Assembly: GCA_947478865.1 (NCBI GenBank)
Contig: CANJXF010000012.1
Coordinates: 1-64,000, forward strand
From: Verrucomicrobiales bacterium
GTDB lineage: Bacteria; Verrucomicrobiota; Verrucomicrobiia; Limisphaerales; CANJXF01
Length of the DNA: 64,000 nt
Direction: 5' to 3'
In this document: positions 35,530 to 43,862 of the stretch, in pieces
How the letters are laid out: each line of letters begins with the position of its first letter
Numbering within the stretch: position 1 is the stretch's first letter
Translations under genes and position numbers: made by a program
The notes under the pieces: model-generated
Told to the model about the DNA's origin: nothing
The model's input: the letters and a program-made list of their open reading frames with translations, nothing else
Databases searched by the model: none

Positions 35530-37296
35530 TTAAGGATTTTCTTTTCGCGAGCGGCCGGGGCGTTCCGGACCACCGGTTTCACCTGTTTCATTGGACCGTG
35601 TGTAAACGACCTTCAGCTCTGCGCGATCAAGAATCGAATCTTTCATCGCCGCGAGCAAAACTTCGCGGGTCACTTCGCGCTTCGGGCGCTGCAAATGCAA
35701 TGGAGCGGAGAGCGCGTAGATCGTGAGGACGTAAGTCTTCTGCCCGGGGCCCTGCGAGTGGGGAGGTTCATAGCCGAGCTTGCCTTTGAAACTGGGACCA
35801 AGCTGGCCGACGCCCTGCACATTTTTCGGCAGATTCGTGAGAGTCACGGGGATGTCCCACATCGTCCAATAACATTTCATCACGTTGCCGGGTGCGAGGT
35901 GATCCATGATGAGCGCGTAAGACTTCGTAGCCTGTGGTGCGCCTTTCCATTGGAGTGGTAAGGTTGCACCGCTGCCATCGCCCGTGAAGTCTTTTGGTAG
36001 CGCGCCACCATCAACCACCTCGGGACTGCTCAGGACAAAGGTTCCGCTCTTCCTGGGGTTGAGACTCGGCAACGTTTCAGCCGCACCGCTCCTTTGCGGG
36101 GCTCTTTCCCCCGAGCGATCCGGAATCGGTTGGTGGCCGTCGGGTTGCGGGTTGGCCGGACGATTGCCTTCACGGCGACCGGACCCACCACCTCCCTGGC
36201 GCCCGTTGGCACGGTAGGTTTCATCGCGCGACGTTCCGTCCACGTTGATGAACTGAAACTTCCAGTTCCCATCGCCGCTCGTAGAATAGTTCACTGCTCC
36301 CGATTTCCCGTTGACGGTATATTTGAGCGCAAAAGTTTTTTCATCGGGCGTGGCAGTGAATGCGGTGATCTTTGCGCCGCGCAAGGGAGGCTGGTCCCGC
36401 CGCACTGATTGCGCGCGAGGCTGCGGGTCCACTTGCCCATCGGCTTCGACAACTTCGCCATGGAAACCGCCGTTCACATAAGGGTATTTTGTCGAGGCAT
36501 GGTAGTGATATCCAAGCGCAGCGGTAGTGTGGCCATTGAATGAATCAAGCCCCGCTGGTTCCGAGCCATCTGGTTCGCTCAATCCGTAAATCGCGTATCC
36601 ATCCAGTGCGTAAGCGATCGGTAGCGCCTTGCCGACGACGCTTTGCAGATGTAGCGGTGCGGCGTGGTAGTGGTAGTCATCCGCGCGACCGCAGTGCCCG
36701 CCCCATTGATCTAACTCGCCAATTTCCTGAGAGATTTCGCCGCGATTATTTTGCGGATTAAAAATAGGAATGCCATTCGCCGCCAGCGCGATGGCGCCGC
36801 GCAGGAAACGTCCCTTGATCGAAGCCGGGGGTTTTGAAGGCTGCGGCGCAAGGGGTATCTGCCACGCGTTGTTTCCGGTGTAGGCTTGCGGCAAGGGCAC
36901 CTGTTGTTGCCAGGCGGTGATCCCTACCATCATTCCGTGCGCGGGCAGGCCGCCGCTTTCGACGTTGAGAAAGGAATTGTCCCAGCGCACTTTCACCCGT
37001 GGCGCGAATGACTCAAATGGGATCGCCTGCCTGGGGTGGCTCAGGCTGGGCGTCTGGCTGGACTTGCGGGCGCGAGCTTGGTCCGGGTCTACCTGGGCCA
37101 GCAACCACGAGGGGTCGGCGACGGTTTCCGGTGGACGCACAGAACGATCGTAGTGCGGATGCGCCGGGTCGCCGGTCAAGTCATGAGCCGCCGCCGTGGT
37201 GGCGAAGGTCAAAAGTGCAACGCTGATTCCGGCAGCCAGAGTTGAAATCGAAAGGCGCGAAGAATCGCCCGCGTTGCGTTCACAATTCACTTTCAT
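35530..37296 (-). CDS. Exported YHYH-domain protein fused to a PEBP (YbhB/YbcL) domain
   Basis: A 588-residue protein with an N-terminal signal or anchor (about residues 17-37, ending AAAHD). A YHYH domain (about 95-320) contains GRADDYHYHAAPLH with the motif at 208-211, LDGYAIYG, and a second LGYHYHAST. A linker rich in Gly/Arg/Pro (about 375-420) leads to a phosphatidylethanolamine-binding domain (about 425-575) with FVLSSPEVVDGG, ATLPLQWKGAP, YALIMDHLAPG and PHSQGPG. YHYH proteins are periplasmic and of poorly known function, often near copper or oxidase genes. PEBP domains bind phospholipid or small anionic ligands. First gene of a minus-strand operon, divergent from a two-component pair. 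Confidence 0.85.
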   Translation of the reverse strand: MKVNCERNAGDSSRLSISTLAAGISVALLTFATTAAAHDLTGDPAHPHYDRSVRPPETVADPSWLLAQVDPDQARARKSSQTPSLSHPRQAIPFESFAPRVKVRWDNSFLNVESGGLPAHGMMVGITAWQQQVPLPQAYTGNNAWQIPLAPQPSKPPASIKGRFLRGAIALAANGIPIFNPQNNRGEISQEIGELDQWGGHCGRADDYHYHAAPLHLQSVVGKALPIAYALDGYAIYGLSEPDGSEPAGLDSFNGHTTAALGYHYHASTKYPYVNGGFHGEVVEADGQVDPQPRAQSVRRDQPPLRGAKITAFTATPDEKTFALKYTVNGKSGAVNYSTSGDGNWKFQFINVDGTSRDETYRANGRQGGGGSGRREGNRPANPQPDGHQPIPDRSGERAPQRSGAAETLPSLNPRKSGTFVLSSPEVVDGGALPKDFTGDGSGATLPLQWKGAPQATKSYALIMDHLAPGNVMKCYWTMWDIPVTLTNLPKNVQGVGQLGPSFKGKLGYEPPHSQGPGQKTYVLTIYALSAPLHLQRPKREVTREVLLAAMKDSILDRAELKVVYTRSNETGETGGPERPGRSRKENP

Positions 37297-37318
37297 GTTA
37301 ACAGCTTACGCGAGACCA

Positions 37319-37400
37319 GATTAACGCCGGATTAAGGGAAACTGATTTCGAAAAATATTTTCCCGGAAAAAATCTCCCGCCATTCATCTCTCCTTAATCC
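37319..37400. promoter_or_regulatory. Divergent regulatory region with TTAATCC boxes
   Basis: Between the YHYH operon (minus) and the response-regulator gene (plus), GATTAA occurs at 37319 and again at 37330, 11 bases apart, as expected for tandem OmpR-family half-sites on one face of the helix. A 9-bp inverted repeat GGATTAAGG (37329-37337) / CCTTAATCC (37392-37400) brackets the gap. A similar TTCCTTAAGG box precedes the oxidase operon. Likely autoregulation and control of both operons by the neighbouring response regulator, by inference. Confidence 0.45.
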
Positions 37401-37482
37401 AGCCACCATTACAATTCACCTCATGATAACGCGACAAACGACGTGTCAAAGTGCGTCGGGCGTGCTAGAGAATAGAACTGCG

Positions 37483-38133
37483 ATGCGACTTCTTGTGGTG
37501 GAGGATGAACCTGACCTGCTCGCCGGCCTCGTCAGAGCGCTGCGCAAGCAAGGTTACGCTGTGGACACGGCCGTCGAGGGAGAGGACGGTCTCTACAAGG
37601 CGCAGTCCATCGACTACGACGCCATCGTTCTTGACGTGATGCTTCCCGGCCTCGATGGATGGCAAGTCCTATCCCGGCTTCGGGAGAGCAAGCCTACTCC
37701 CGTTCTCATGCTTACGGCGCGCGATAGCAGCGCCGACCGCGTTCGCGGCCTCGATACCGGTGCGGATGATTATCTGGTCAAACCATTCGATAGCGCCGAA
37801 CTTTTCGCCCGACTTCGCGCTCTCATTCGCCGGAGCGCCCAGCAAACCCGCAGTTTTATCGAGATTGGTGAAGTGCGGATTGACACCGCATCCCGCACCG
37901 TTACCCGGCTGAACCAGCCTGTTACCCTCACGGCGCGCGAATACGTTGTGCTGGAGTACCTCGCGCTCCATCGCGGCGAACTGGTGACCCGTACGGATCT
38001 TTACGAGCACCTGTTTGACGAAAACGAATCCACGCTTTCCAACATTCTCGACGTCCACGTTTTTAATCTTCGCAAAAAGCTTGGGCAGGATTTCATCGTT
38101 ACCCGCCGCGGCCACGGCTATTGTATCGAATGA
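37483..38133 (+). CDS. OmpR/PhoB-family response regulator
   Basis: A 216-residue DNA-binding regulator. The receiver (about 1-115) has the acidic pair VEDEPD, the phospho-acceptor in AIVLDVMLPGLDGW, LTARD and KPFD. The C-terminal winged helix (about 125-215) shows LTAREYVVLEYLALHRGELVTR-like recognition elements and SNILDVHVFNLRKKL. The ATG at 37483 starts the receiver; an ATG at 37423 would add 20 non-homologous residues. It overlaps its kinase by ATGA. Close kin include copper and phosphate regulators; its site between exported copper-related genes suggests metal or envelope sensing, but the signal is unknown. Confidence 0.92.
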   Translation: MRLLVVEDEPDLLAGLVRALRKQGYAVDTAVEGEDGLYKAQSIDYDAIVLDVMLPGLDGWQVLSRLRESKPTPVLMLTARDSSADRVRGLDTGADDYLVKPFDSAELFARLRALIRRSAQQTRSFIEIGEVRIDTASRTVTRLNQPVTLTAREYVVLEYLALHRGELVTRTDLYEHLFDENESTLSNILDVHVFNLRKKLGQDFIVTRRGHGYCIE

Positions 38134-39506
38134 AGTTTTTCCAATCCATCCGGTGGCGGCTGCAGCTCTGGCATGGGGCGCTTCTTCTGGCGGTGTTGAG
38201 CGGCTTTGGGATTGCCGTCTTTGAGATGGAAAGCGGGCGGCAATCTCGGCGGATCGACGAGGGATTGCAACAACGGCTTCCCGTGTTGGTGACCTCGCAG
38301 CACCCCGTGCGCGGTGGCGATGGGCAGCTGCGCGAATTCACCATCTCGCCCAAAGATGCCGCGCTCTTTGATCGTGAAGCCGACGGAGCGTTCTACTACG
38401 TCGTGTGGCTTCGTCACAGCGATCAACCGGTAACTTACTCAGCCACTGCGCCGCGCGACGTGCCCGCGCCCAAGCCGGGCGAGCCTCCCATCCGCCAGAG
38501 AGGCAACTTGCGGGAGACGTTTCTTTTCCCTGGGCCCGGCGACTGCGTCCTGGTCGGCCGCTCCATTGCTGCCGATCTCACCGAACTCCGCCAATTGGCC
38601 TGGTGGCTTGGCGGAGTCGGCGCGGCCGTATTGTTGGTTGGACTCGCCGGTGGCGCATGGCTCGTCACCCGCGCCTTGAGTCCCATTCAGGATATCAGTT
38701 CCGCCGCGGGAAAAATCGCCACGGGCAATCTGGCCCAGCGCATTAGCACGGCGGATACCGACAGCGAACTTGGCCAACTCGCCGATGTCTTGAACTCCAC
38801 TTTTGCCCGCCTGGACTCGGCCTTCACGCAACAGGCTCGTTTCACCGCCGATGCCGCACACGAACTGCGCACGCCTGTCACAGTGATGCTGACCCATGCC
38901 GAGAACGGGCTGGCGAGCGAATGCCAGAATGAGGAACACCGGGAAGCATTCGAAGCGAGCCAGCGCGCCGCTCAACGCATGCGCCGCCTCATCGCATCAC
39001 TGCTGGAACTCGCCCGCCTGGACGCCGGCCAGGAATCTTTCCAGCGCGGACGCGTCGATCTCAGCCGAGTTGCGCACGATTGCATTGAACTAGTGCGCCC
39101 GCTAGCGAAGGAGCGCCGCATTACTATTTATCACGACCTTCCTCCGACCGAGTGTTTCGGCGACTCGGAGCGGATTGGCCAGGTCATCACCAACCTTCTG
39201 ACTAACGCCATTATCTACAACCAGCCCGGCGGCGAAGCGCGTGTAACCGCCTGTTCTGAGAACGATTTTGCCCGATTGACCGTTTCCGACACCGGGCCGG
39301 GTATCTCGACCGAGGATCAGCCGCGCATTTTCGAGCGGTTCTATCGCGCCGATAAGTCACGCAGCTCGACTGGGGGTTCCGGACTGGGCCTCGCAATTTC
39401 AAAAGCGATTGTGGAAGCCCACCACGGCACGTTAGAAGTCGAAAGCGAAACGGCTACTGGCACCCGTTTCACCCTCCGTTTACCCATCACTGCCGGGAAC
39501 GGATAG
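38130..39506 (+). CDS. Sensor histidine kinase
   Basis: A 458-residue membrane kinase. Two membrane helices (about 12-30 and 165-190) flank a periplasmic sensor. A HAMP linker with RALSPIQDISSAAGKIATGN comes next, then HisKA with AHELRTPVTVMLTHAE (phospho-acceptor His), and HATPase with NLLTNAIIYNQPGG, DTGPGI and GGSGLGLAI. ATG 38130 overlaps the response-regulator stop. The cognate pair resembles CusS/CusR-type systems in architecture, though no metal-binding motif was identified in the sensor. Confidence 0.92.
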   Translation: MKFFQSIRWRLQLWHGALLLAVLSGFGIAVFEMESGRQSRRIDEGLQQRLPVLVTSQHPVRGGDGQLREFTISPKDAALFDREADGAFYYVVWLRHSDQPVTYSATAPRDVPAPKPGEPPIRQRGNLRETFLFPGPGDCVLVGRSIAADLTELRQLAWWLGGVGAAVLLVGLAGGAWLVTRALSPIQDISSAAGKIATGNLAQRISTADTDSELGQLADVLNSTFARLDSAFTQQARFTADAAHELRTPVTVMLTHAENGLASECQNEEHREAFEASQRAAQRMRRLIASLLELARLDAGQESFQRGRVDLSRVAHDCIELVRPLAKERRITIYHDLPPTECFGDSERIGQVITNLLTNAIIYNQPGGEARVTACSENDFARLTVSDTGPGISTEDQPRIFERFYRADKSRSSTGGSGLGLAISKAIVEAHHGTLEVESETATGTRFTLRLPITAGNG

Positions 39507-39596
39507 GTGAACACAATGGCAACCGGTGCCGGGCGAAATCGGTTTTTATCCTGAATTTTCAGAATCGGGCTTGAGTCAAAACGCGCCCGCCGCAAA

Positions 39597-40568
39597 ATGA
39601 ACCGGATGTCACCTCACATTCTAGTCACAGGCGGCGCCGGGTTCATCGGCTCGCATTTGGTCGAACGGCTGTTGGCCGACGGAAAACGCGTGGTCGTGAT
39701 TGATGATTGCTCAACTGGAAACCTGGAGAATCTGGCGAACGTTCGCGCCAATCCGTCCCTCAGAATCATCGTCAGCAAGGTTTCTGAATGTGCGGAACTA
39801 GACGCACTGGCGGCCAATTCTGAATCCATTTACCACCTTGCGGCAGCCGTGGGCGTGGATCTGATTTTGAAATCCGGCATCGAGACGATCAAAACGAATT
39901 TGCATGAAACGGAATGCATGCTCGAGGCCGCCGGCAAAGTCCACGCGCCGTTTCTGTTGACCTCGACTTCGGAAGTTTATGGCAAGAGCGCAAAGCCCGC
40001 GTTCTCGGAGAAAGATGACTTGTTGATCGGGCCGCCGCATTTGAGCCGCTGGAGCTACGCATGTTCCAAGTTGATGGATGAATTTCTGGCGCTGGCCTAT
40101 GCGAAGGAAAAGCAATTGCCCGTGGTCATTGCCCGCTTGTTCAACACGGTTGGCCCGCGCCAGACCGGACGTTACGGCATGGTGGTGCCCCGGTTTATTG
40201 CGGCAGCCAAGCGGGGCGAACCGCTCCAGGTTTTTGGCGATGGCCAGCAAACGCGCTGCTTTTGCTACGTGCAGGACACAGTCGAGGCGCTGGTCAGACT
40301 GCAGACGTGTGCATCGGCCAAAGGAGAGGTTTTCAACATCGGCAGCTCCGAAGAAATCAGCATTCTCGCGCTTGCTCAACTGGTCTTGCAAACCGTGGGC
40401 TCCCGTTCACCGATTGAATTTGTTCCCTACGAGAAGGCGTATGTGCCCGGTTTTGAAGACATGCTGCGCCGCAAACCTATTTTGGAAAAACTGGAGAAGA
40501 GCATCGGTTTCCTTCCCGCAACGTCGCTTCGATCCATCGTCGAAGTAACGGCGTCGAGTGTGCAATAA
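39597..40568 (+). CDS. NAD-dependent nucleotide-sugar epimerase/dehydratase
   Basis: A 323-residue extended SDR. The NAD motif is TGGAGFIGSH near residue 12, the conserved HLAAAVGV and STSEVYG follow, and the catalytic YACSK (Tyr-x3-Lys) near residue 153. The string ARLFNTVGPRQTGRYGMVVPRF matches UDP-glucuronate decarboxylase and dTDP-glucose dehydratase-like enzymes. It likely makes a UDP- or GDP-sugar for surface polysaccharide. The exact reaction is unresolved. Starts at ATG 39597; an inner Met at codon 4 is also possible. It stands alone, 90 bases behind the kinase. Confidence 0.88.
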   Translation: MNRMSPHILVTGGAGFIGSHLVERLLADGKRVVVIDDCSTGNLENLANVRANPSLRIIVSKVSECAELDALAANSESIYHLAAAVGVDLILKSGIETIKTNLHETECMLEAAGKVHAPFLLTSTSEVYGKSAKPAFSEKDDLLIGPPHLSRWSYACSKLMDEFLALAYAKEKQLPVVIARLFNTVGPRQTGRYGMVVPRFIAAAKRGEPLQVFGDGQQTRCFCYVQDTVEALVRLQTCASAKGEVFNIGSSEEISILALAQLVLQTVGSRSPIEFVPYEKAYVPGFEDMLRRKPILEKLEKSIGFLPATSLRSIVEVTASSVQ

Positions 40569-40594
40569 AAAAAGGCGCCCTTTCGGACGCCTTT
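40564..40594 (-). terminator. Rho-independent terminator of the pseudopilin gene
   Basis: AAAGGCG / CGCCTTT stem (40571-40577, 40588-40594) around a CCCTTTCGGA apical part. On the minus strand it is followed by a run of seven T. It starts about 25 bases after the pseudopilin stop and also ends the epimerase gene on the other side, with weaker T content. Confidence 0.8.
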
Positions 40595-40618
40595 GTGAAA
40601 TGAGCTGAGAACAGCCGA

Positions 40619-41359
40619 CTATGGGAACAGGATACGAATGCTGTTTGCGCTTTCGATCTGGCCTGCGTCAACATTCTTCAACAATTCCGTGCGAAAACGA
40701 GCCGAGCTGACCTGTTGAACACTGCCGTCACCCAAGGCGATGTTGCCTTGCTTCAAATGGATCTTGTCGGAGAAGCTGGCCGTTGCATTGTTCGTCGCAA
40801 GCAGCACCGAAGCGCCAGCCGTGGAGGTGTAAGTTGTACCGGAGTAGCCGTAGTCCGTCGCGGTCGATGTGGAAGCGATATTCCGGTCGCCCGAGAGCAG
40901 GGACTGCGGAAGGTTTTCGTTCGCCGCTGAACCGATGAAGTAGGAAACAGCCGTGTTGTCTTTGAAATCCCATGATGCGTTCTGGGCCGCATTGGTGAAG
41001 AAGTTCAAGCGAGCCTGGCGTTCATCACTTGGGCAAACCACGACTTTGGGTGTTCCCAATTCGTTTTGCAGCACAGCAAAGTGCCTGTAGGTGTTTGCTG
41101 GAGTCGTGATGTAATCCGAGCTCCCGCCTTCTGCGACGGTAACCTGCATCGGATAGCGATCATTGTTGTCGCCCGCCCAAATGCGGAAGGACAAGCCGAC
41201 CTGCTTGAGATTGTTCACGCACGTGATGCGTTGCGCTTTTTGTTTAGCTTTGGCGAGCGCTGGCAAGAGCAGACCAGCCAAAATAGCGATGATTGCGATA
41301 ACGACCAACAGCTCGATGAGCGTGAAAGCCGCGGATGTTTTTGTACGAATATTTTTCAT
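40619..41359 (-). CDS. Pseudopilin-like protein with prepilin leader
   Basis: A 246-residue protein with the prepilin signature [16 protein letters not shown] at about residues 12-27, then [20 protein letters not shown], typical of verrucomicrobial pseudopilins. The C-terminus has [19 protein letters not shown], a variant of the H-x9-DG motif (H, nine residues, DG). Exported via prepilin peptidase; role unknown. Divergent from the GntP-type permease. Confidence 0.83.
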   Translation of the reverse strand: MKNIRTKTSAAFTLIELLVVIAIIAILAGLLLPALAKAKQKAQRITCVNNLKQVGLSFRIWAGDNNDRYPMQVTVAEGGSSDYITTPANTYRHFAVLQNELGTPKVVVCPSDERQARLNFFTNAAQNASWDFKDNTAVSYFIGSAANENLPQSLLSGDRNIASTSTATDYGYSGTTYTSTAGASVLLATNNATASFSDKIHLKQGNIALGDGSVQQVSSARFRTELLKNVDAGQIESANSIRILFP

Positions 41360-41506
41360 AACTTGATTGGTTTATATGGCAAATGGAGTGCGCACTTTAT
41401 TGAATTGATTTTTAGTGTCAACTCCATTTGAAAAAACATTTAGCACAGATGGTGCCACAACGATTTTCCCAATAAAACGGCCCTTTTTCGCACGGAAAAG
41501 CGCTCG

Positions 41507-41547
41507 ATGCGTGAAAAATTCCACGCATAGTGCGTGAACTTCACGCA
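41507..41547 (+). promoter_or_regulatory. Double dyad (TGCGTGA/TCACGCA) before the gluconate-type permease
   Basis: ATGCGTG (41507-41513) pairs with CACGCAT (41522-41528), and immediately after TGCGTGA (41531-41537) pairs with TCACGCA (41541-41547). Four GCGTG/CACGC half-sites alternate within 41 bases, about 110 bases before the permease start. This looks like a tandem operator for a dimeric regulator. The remaining 41360-41654 gap holds AT-rich sequence and no gene. Confidence 0.5.
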
Positions 41548-41654
41548 TGCGCGGTCGGCGCGAATCGTTTGCCCGCGCAATCGCTAGCCAGTTTGTCTTG
41601 AGTCGCGATTTCATCTTGCCCGCAGAATCAGCTTGTTTAATCTCGCCCAACTCA

Positions 41655-43082
41655 ATGCAACCCACCTTTTGCCTAGCCGTTTTCAGCCACGCCTGGCCCT
41701 TCGTCATCCTGACCGTTTGCGTCGCCGCCATCGTACTGCTGATCACGAAACTGCGCGTGCATCCGTTTCTGGCGCTGCTCGGCGTCGCCATTCTGGCCGG
41801 GCTTCTCGCCACGCGCGGCTCGCTGCCGGGCGAACCGGAAAAAAGTCATTGGGTGCAAGCCGTAGAAACGGCAGCAACCGAACTCGGCTTCGTTTGCGGC
41901 CGGGTCGGAATCGTTATCGCCCTGGCCTCAATTATTGGCGTCTGCATCATGGAAAGCGGCGCGGCGGACAAGGTGGTGCGCCGGTTTATCGCCGTGTTCG
42001 GCGAGGAACGGGCGGGCCTGGCGCTGCTGCTGAGCGGGTTTCTCCTTGGGCTGCCGATTTTCTTCGACACGTTGTTTATGTTGCTCGTGCCGCTGGCGCG
42101 CGCGCTGCGAGTGCGGCTGGGGAAAGATTACACGTTATTCGTGCTCGCGGTTTGCTGTGCTGGCGCGGTGACGCATTCGCTGGTCGCCCCGCATCCCGGC
42201 CCGCTGGCGATGGCGGAGGCGCTGAAAGTGGATCTCGGCTGGTCGGTCATTGTCGGCACGCTGATTTCCATTCCGCCGGTGATTTTCGGCTGGCAACTGA
42301 CCAAGTGGATCAATCGCCGCATCGACATTCCGCTGCGCGAAACCGCGGGACTTTCCATCGCCGAGCTGCAAGCGATCACGGACAGGCCTGAAAGCGAATT
42401 GCCATCGTTCATGGCCTCCGTTTTGCCGGTTTTATTGCCGATCCTGCTCGTATCCAGCGCTTCGCTGGCAGCGGCATTCGGTTTCAAGGAAACCTTGGGC
42501 GGCCTCTACACGTGGCTGGAGTTTCTCGGCAATCGCAACATTGCCTTGTTGATCGGCGCGTTGCTGGCAATGGCGTTGGTCGCGCGCCAAAAACGAGAGA
42601 ATGCCGCTGGCCTGGCCGTCTTGCTCGGCCCGGCCCTGGAGACGGCCGGGGTCATCATTCTCATCACGAGCGCTGGCGGCGCATTCGGCCTGATGCTCAA
42701 ACATGCCGGCGTCGGCGAAGCCATCCGAACCGCTGCCACGGGCCGTGAAATCAATTTGATTCTGCTCTCCTGGGCTGTGGCGCTGATCATGAAGTTTGCC
42801 CAAGGTTCAGCAACGGTGGCCATGCTCACAACTGCCGCGATGGTGGTCGGCGTCACGCAAGGAACCCAACTGCCGTATCATCCGATGTATTTGTTCGTGG
42901 CGATCGGCTTTGGCGCGCTCGGTTTTTCCTGGATGAACGACAGCGGGTTCTGGGTAATCAGCCGGCTCAGCGGTTTTACGACTCGAGAAACATTGCGCAC
43001 CTGGACCGTGCTGGCCTTTGCCATGTCCTGTTTTGGCCTGCTCGAAACGTTGCTGCTGGCAAAGATGTTTCCGTTCAAATGA
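41655..43082 (+). CDS. GntP-family gluconate/organic acid permease
   Basis: A 475-residue inner-membrane protein with about 12-13 hydrophobic segments. Family strings include ALLLSGFLLGLPIFFDTLFM, SLVAPHPGPLAMAE and FAQGSATVAMLTTAAMV, which match the GntP transporters that bring in gluconate or related hydroxy acids with protons. ATG 41655 gives the family N-terminus; the frame upstream contains the double dyad and is rejected. A regulator-like operator upstream suggests induction by the substrate. It is followed by a convergent SDR gene 34 bases away. Confidence 0.92.
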   Translation: MQPTFCLAVFSHAWPFVILTVCVAAIVLLITKLRVHPFLALLGVAILAGLLATRGSLPGEPEKSHWVQAVETAATELGFVCGRVGIVIALASIIGVCIMESGAADKVVRRFIAVFGEERAGLALLLSGFLLGLPIFFDTLFMLLVPLARALRVRLGKDYTLFVLAVCCAGAVTHSLVAPHPGPLAMAEALKVDLGWSVIVGTLISIPPVIFGWQLTKWINRRIDIPLRETAGLSIAELQAITDRPESELPSFMASVLPVLLPILLVSSASLAAAFGFKETLGGLYTWLEFLGNRNIALLIGALLAMALVARQKRENAAGLAVLLGPALETAGVIILITSAGGAFGLMLKHAGVGEAIRTAATGREINLILLSWAVALIMKFAQGSATVAMLTTAAMVVGVTQGTQLPYHPMYLFVAIGFGALGFSWMNDSGFWVISRLSGFTTRETLRTWTVLAFAMSCFGLLETLLLAKMFPFK

Positions 43083-43116
43083 TCCCAATCCGCCCCAGGA
43101 TTCCAGTCGGGAAACT

Positions 43117-43827
43117 CTAGCGCGGGCGCACGAGCATTTCTTCCACGATCACGTTCTGAGGAAGGTTGATGCAGAACACCGCGCAATTCGCCACGTCCTC
43201 GGCACGCATCATCCTGGCCCGCGCGGCGGCGTCAGGCGGTTGCGGACGAAGGGTGAGAAGCGGCGTATCGATGTCGCCGGGGAAAATTCCGCAGGCGCGA
43301 ATTCCATTGGCGCGCTCTTCGACATTGATGCTCTGGGTCAATCCCGCCAGGCCGAACTTGCTCATGACATAAGCCGGTCCCGCCTTGGGCGAGGCCTGCT
43401 TGCCGGCATCGGAAATGATGTTGATAATCGTGCCGCTCTGGCGAAGACGCATCTGCGGCAAAAATGCCTGCACACAATAGTATGCGCCGTTCAGATTCGT
43501 GTTGATCATCGCGTGATAATCTTCCAGCGAAAGGACGTTGAGCAAGCGCCTGGGCGCGTTGGTGCCGGCGGCATTGACGAGAAGTTCAACTTCCCCTAAT
43601 TGCGCGGCGACACGTCGGCCCATCTCAGCCACGGAGGAAGAGTCACCAATGTCGCACGGGGCAACGATCAAATCTTCGGGCGCGGCTCCTGAAAGTTTTG
43701 CGGTTTCGTTAAGCGCTTCCGCACGACGGCCAACCAGCGCCATGCGCCATCCTTGTTGGGCCAGTTGCAACGCAATCGCGCGCCCAACGCCGCTCCCGGC
43801 TCCGGTGATTACTGCGGATCTTTTCAT
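43117..43827 (-). CDS. Short-chain dehydrogenase/reductase
   Basis: A 236-residue classical SDR. TGAGSGVGRAIA binds NAD(P), NAAG is the structural motif, and the catalytic Ser-Tyr-Lys lie in IISDAG and YVMSKFG. GIFPGDIDTPLL follows. The ATG at 43827 gives the usual start (MKRSAVITGAG); the upstream open frame overlaps the neighbouring oxidoreductase. The substrate is unknown. It is 35 bases downstream of the Gfo/Idh/MocA gene on the same strand, so the two dehydrogenases may form a sugar-acid pathway with the convergent GntP permease; this is inference. Confidence 0.88.
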   Translation of the reverse strand: MKRSAVITGAGSGVGRAIALQLAQQGWRMALVGRRAEALNETAKLSGAAPEDLIVAPCDIGDSSSVAEMGRRVAAQLGEVELLVNAAGTNAPRRLLNVLSLEDYHAMINTNLNGAYYCVQAFLPQMRLRQSGTIINIISDAGKQASPKAGPAYVMSKFGLAGLTQSINVEERANGIRACGIFPGDIDTPLLTLRPQPPDAAARARMMRAEDVANCAVFCINLPQNVIVEEMLVRPR

Positions 43828-43862
43828 AAAGTTTTTTTGCGACCTTTGCGTGAACTCTGCGT

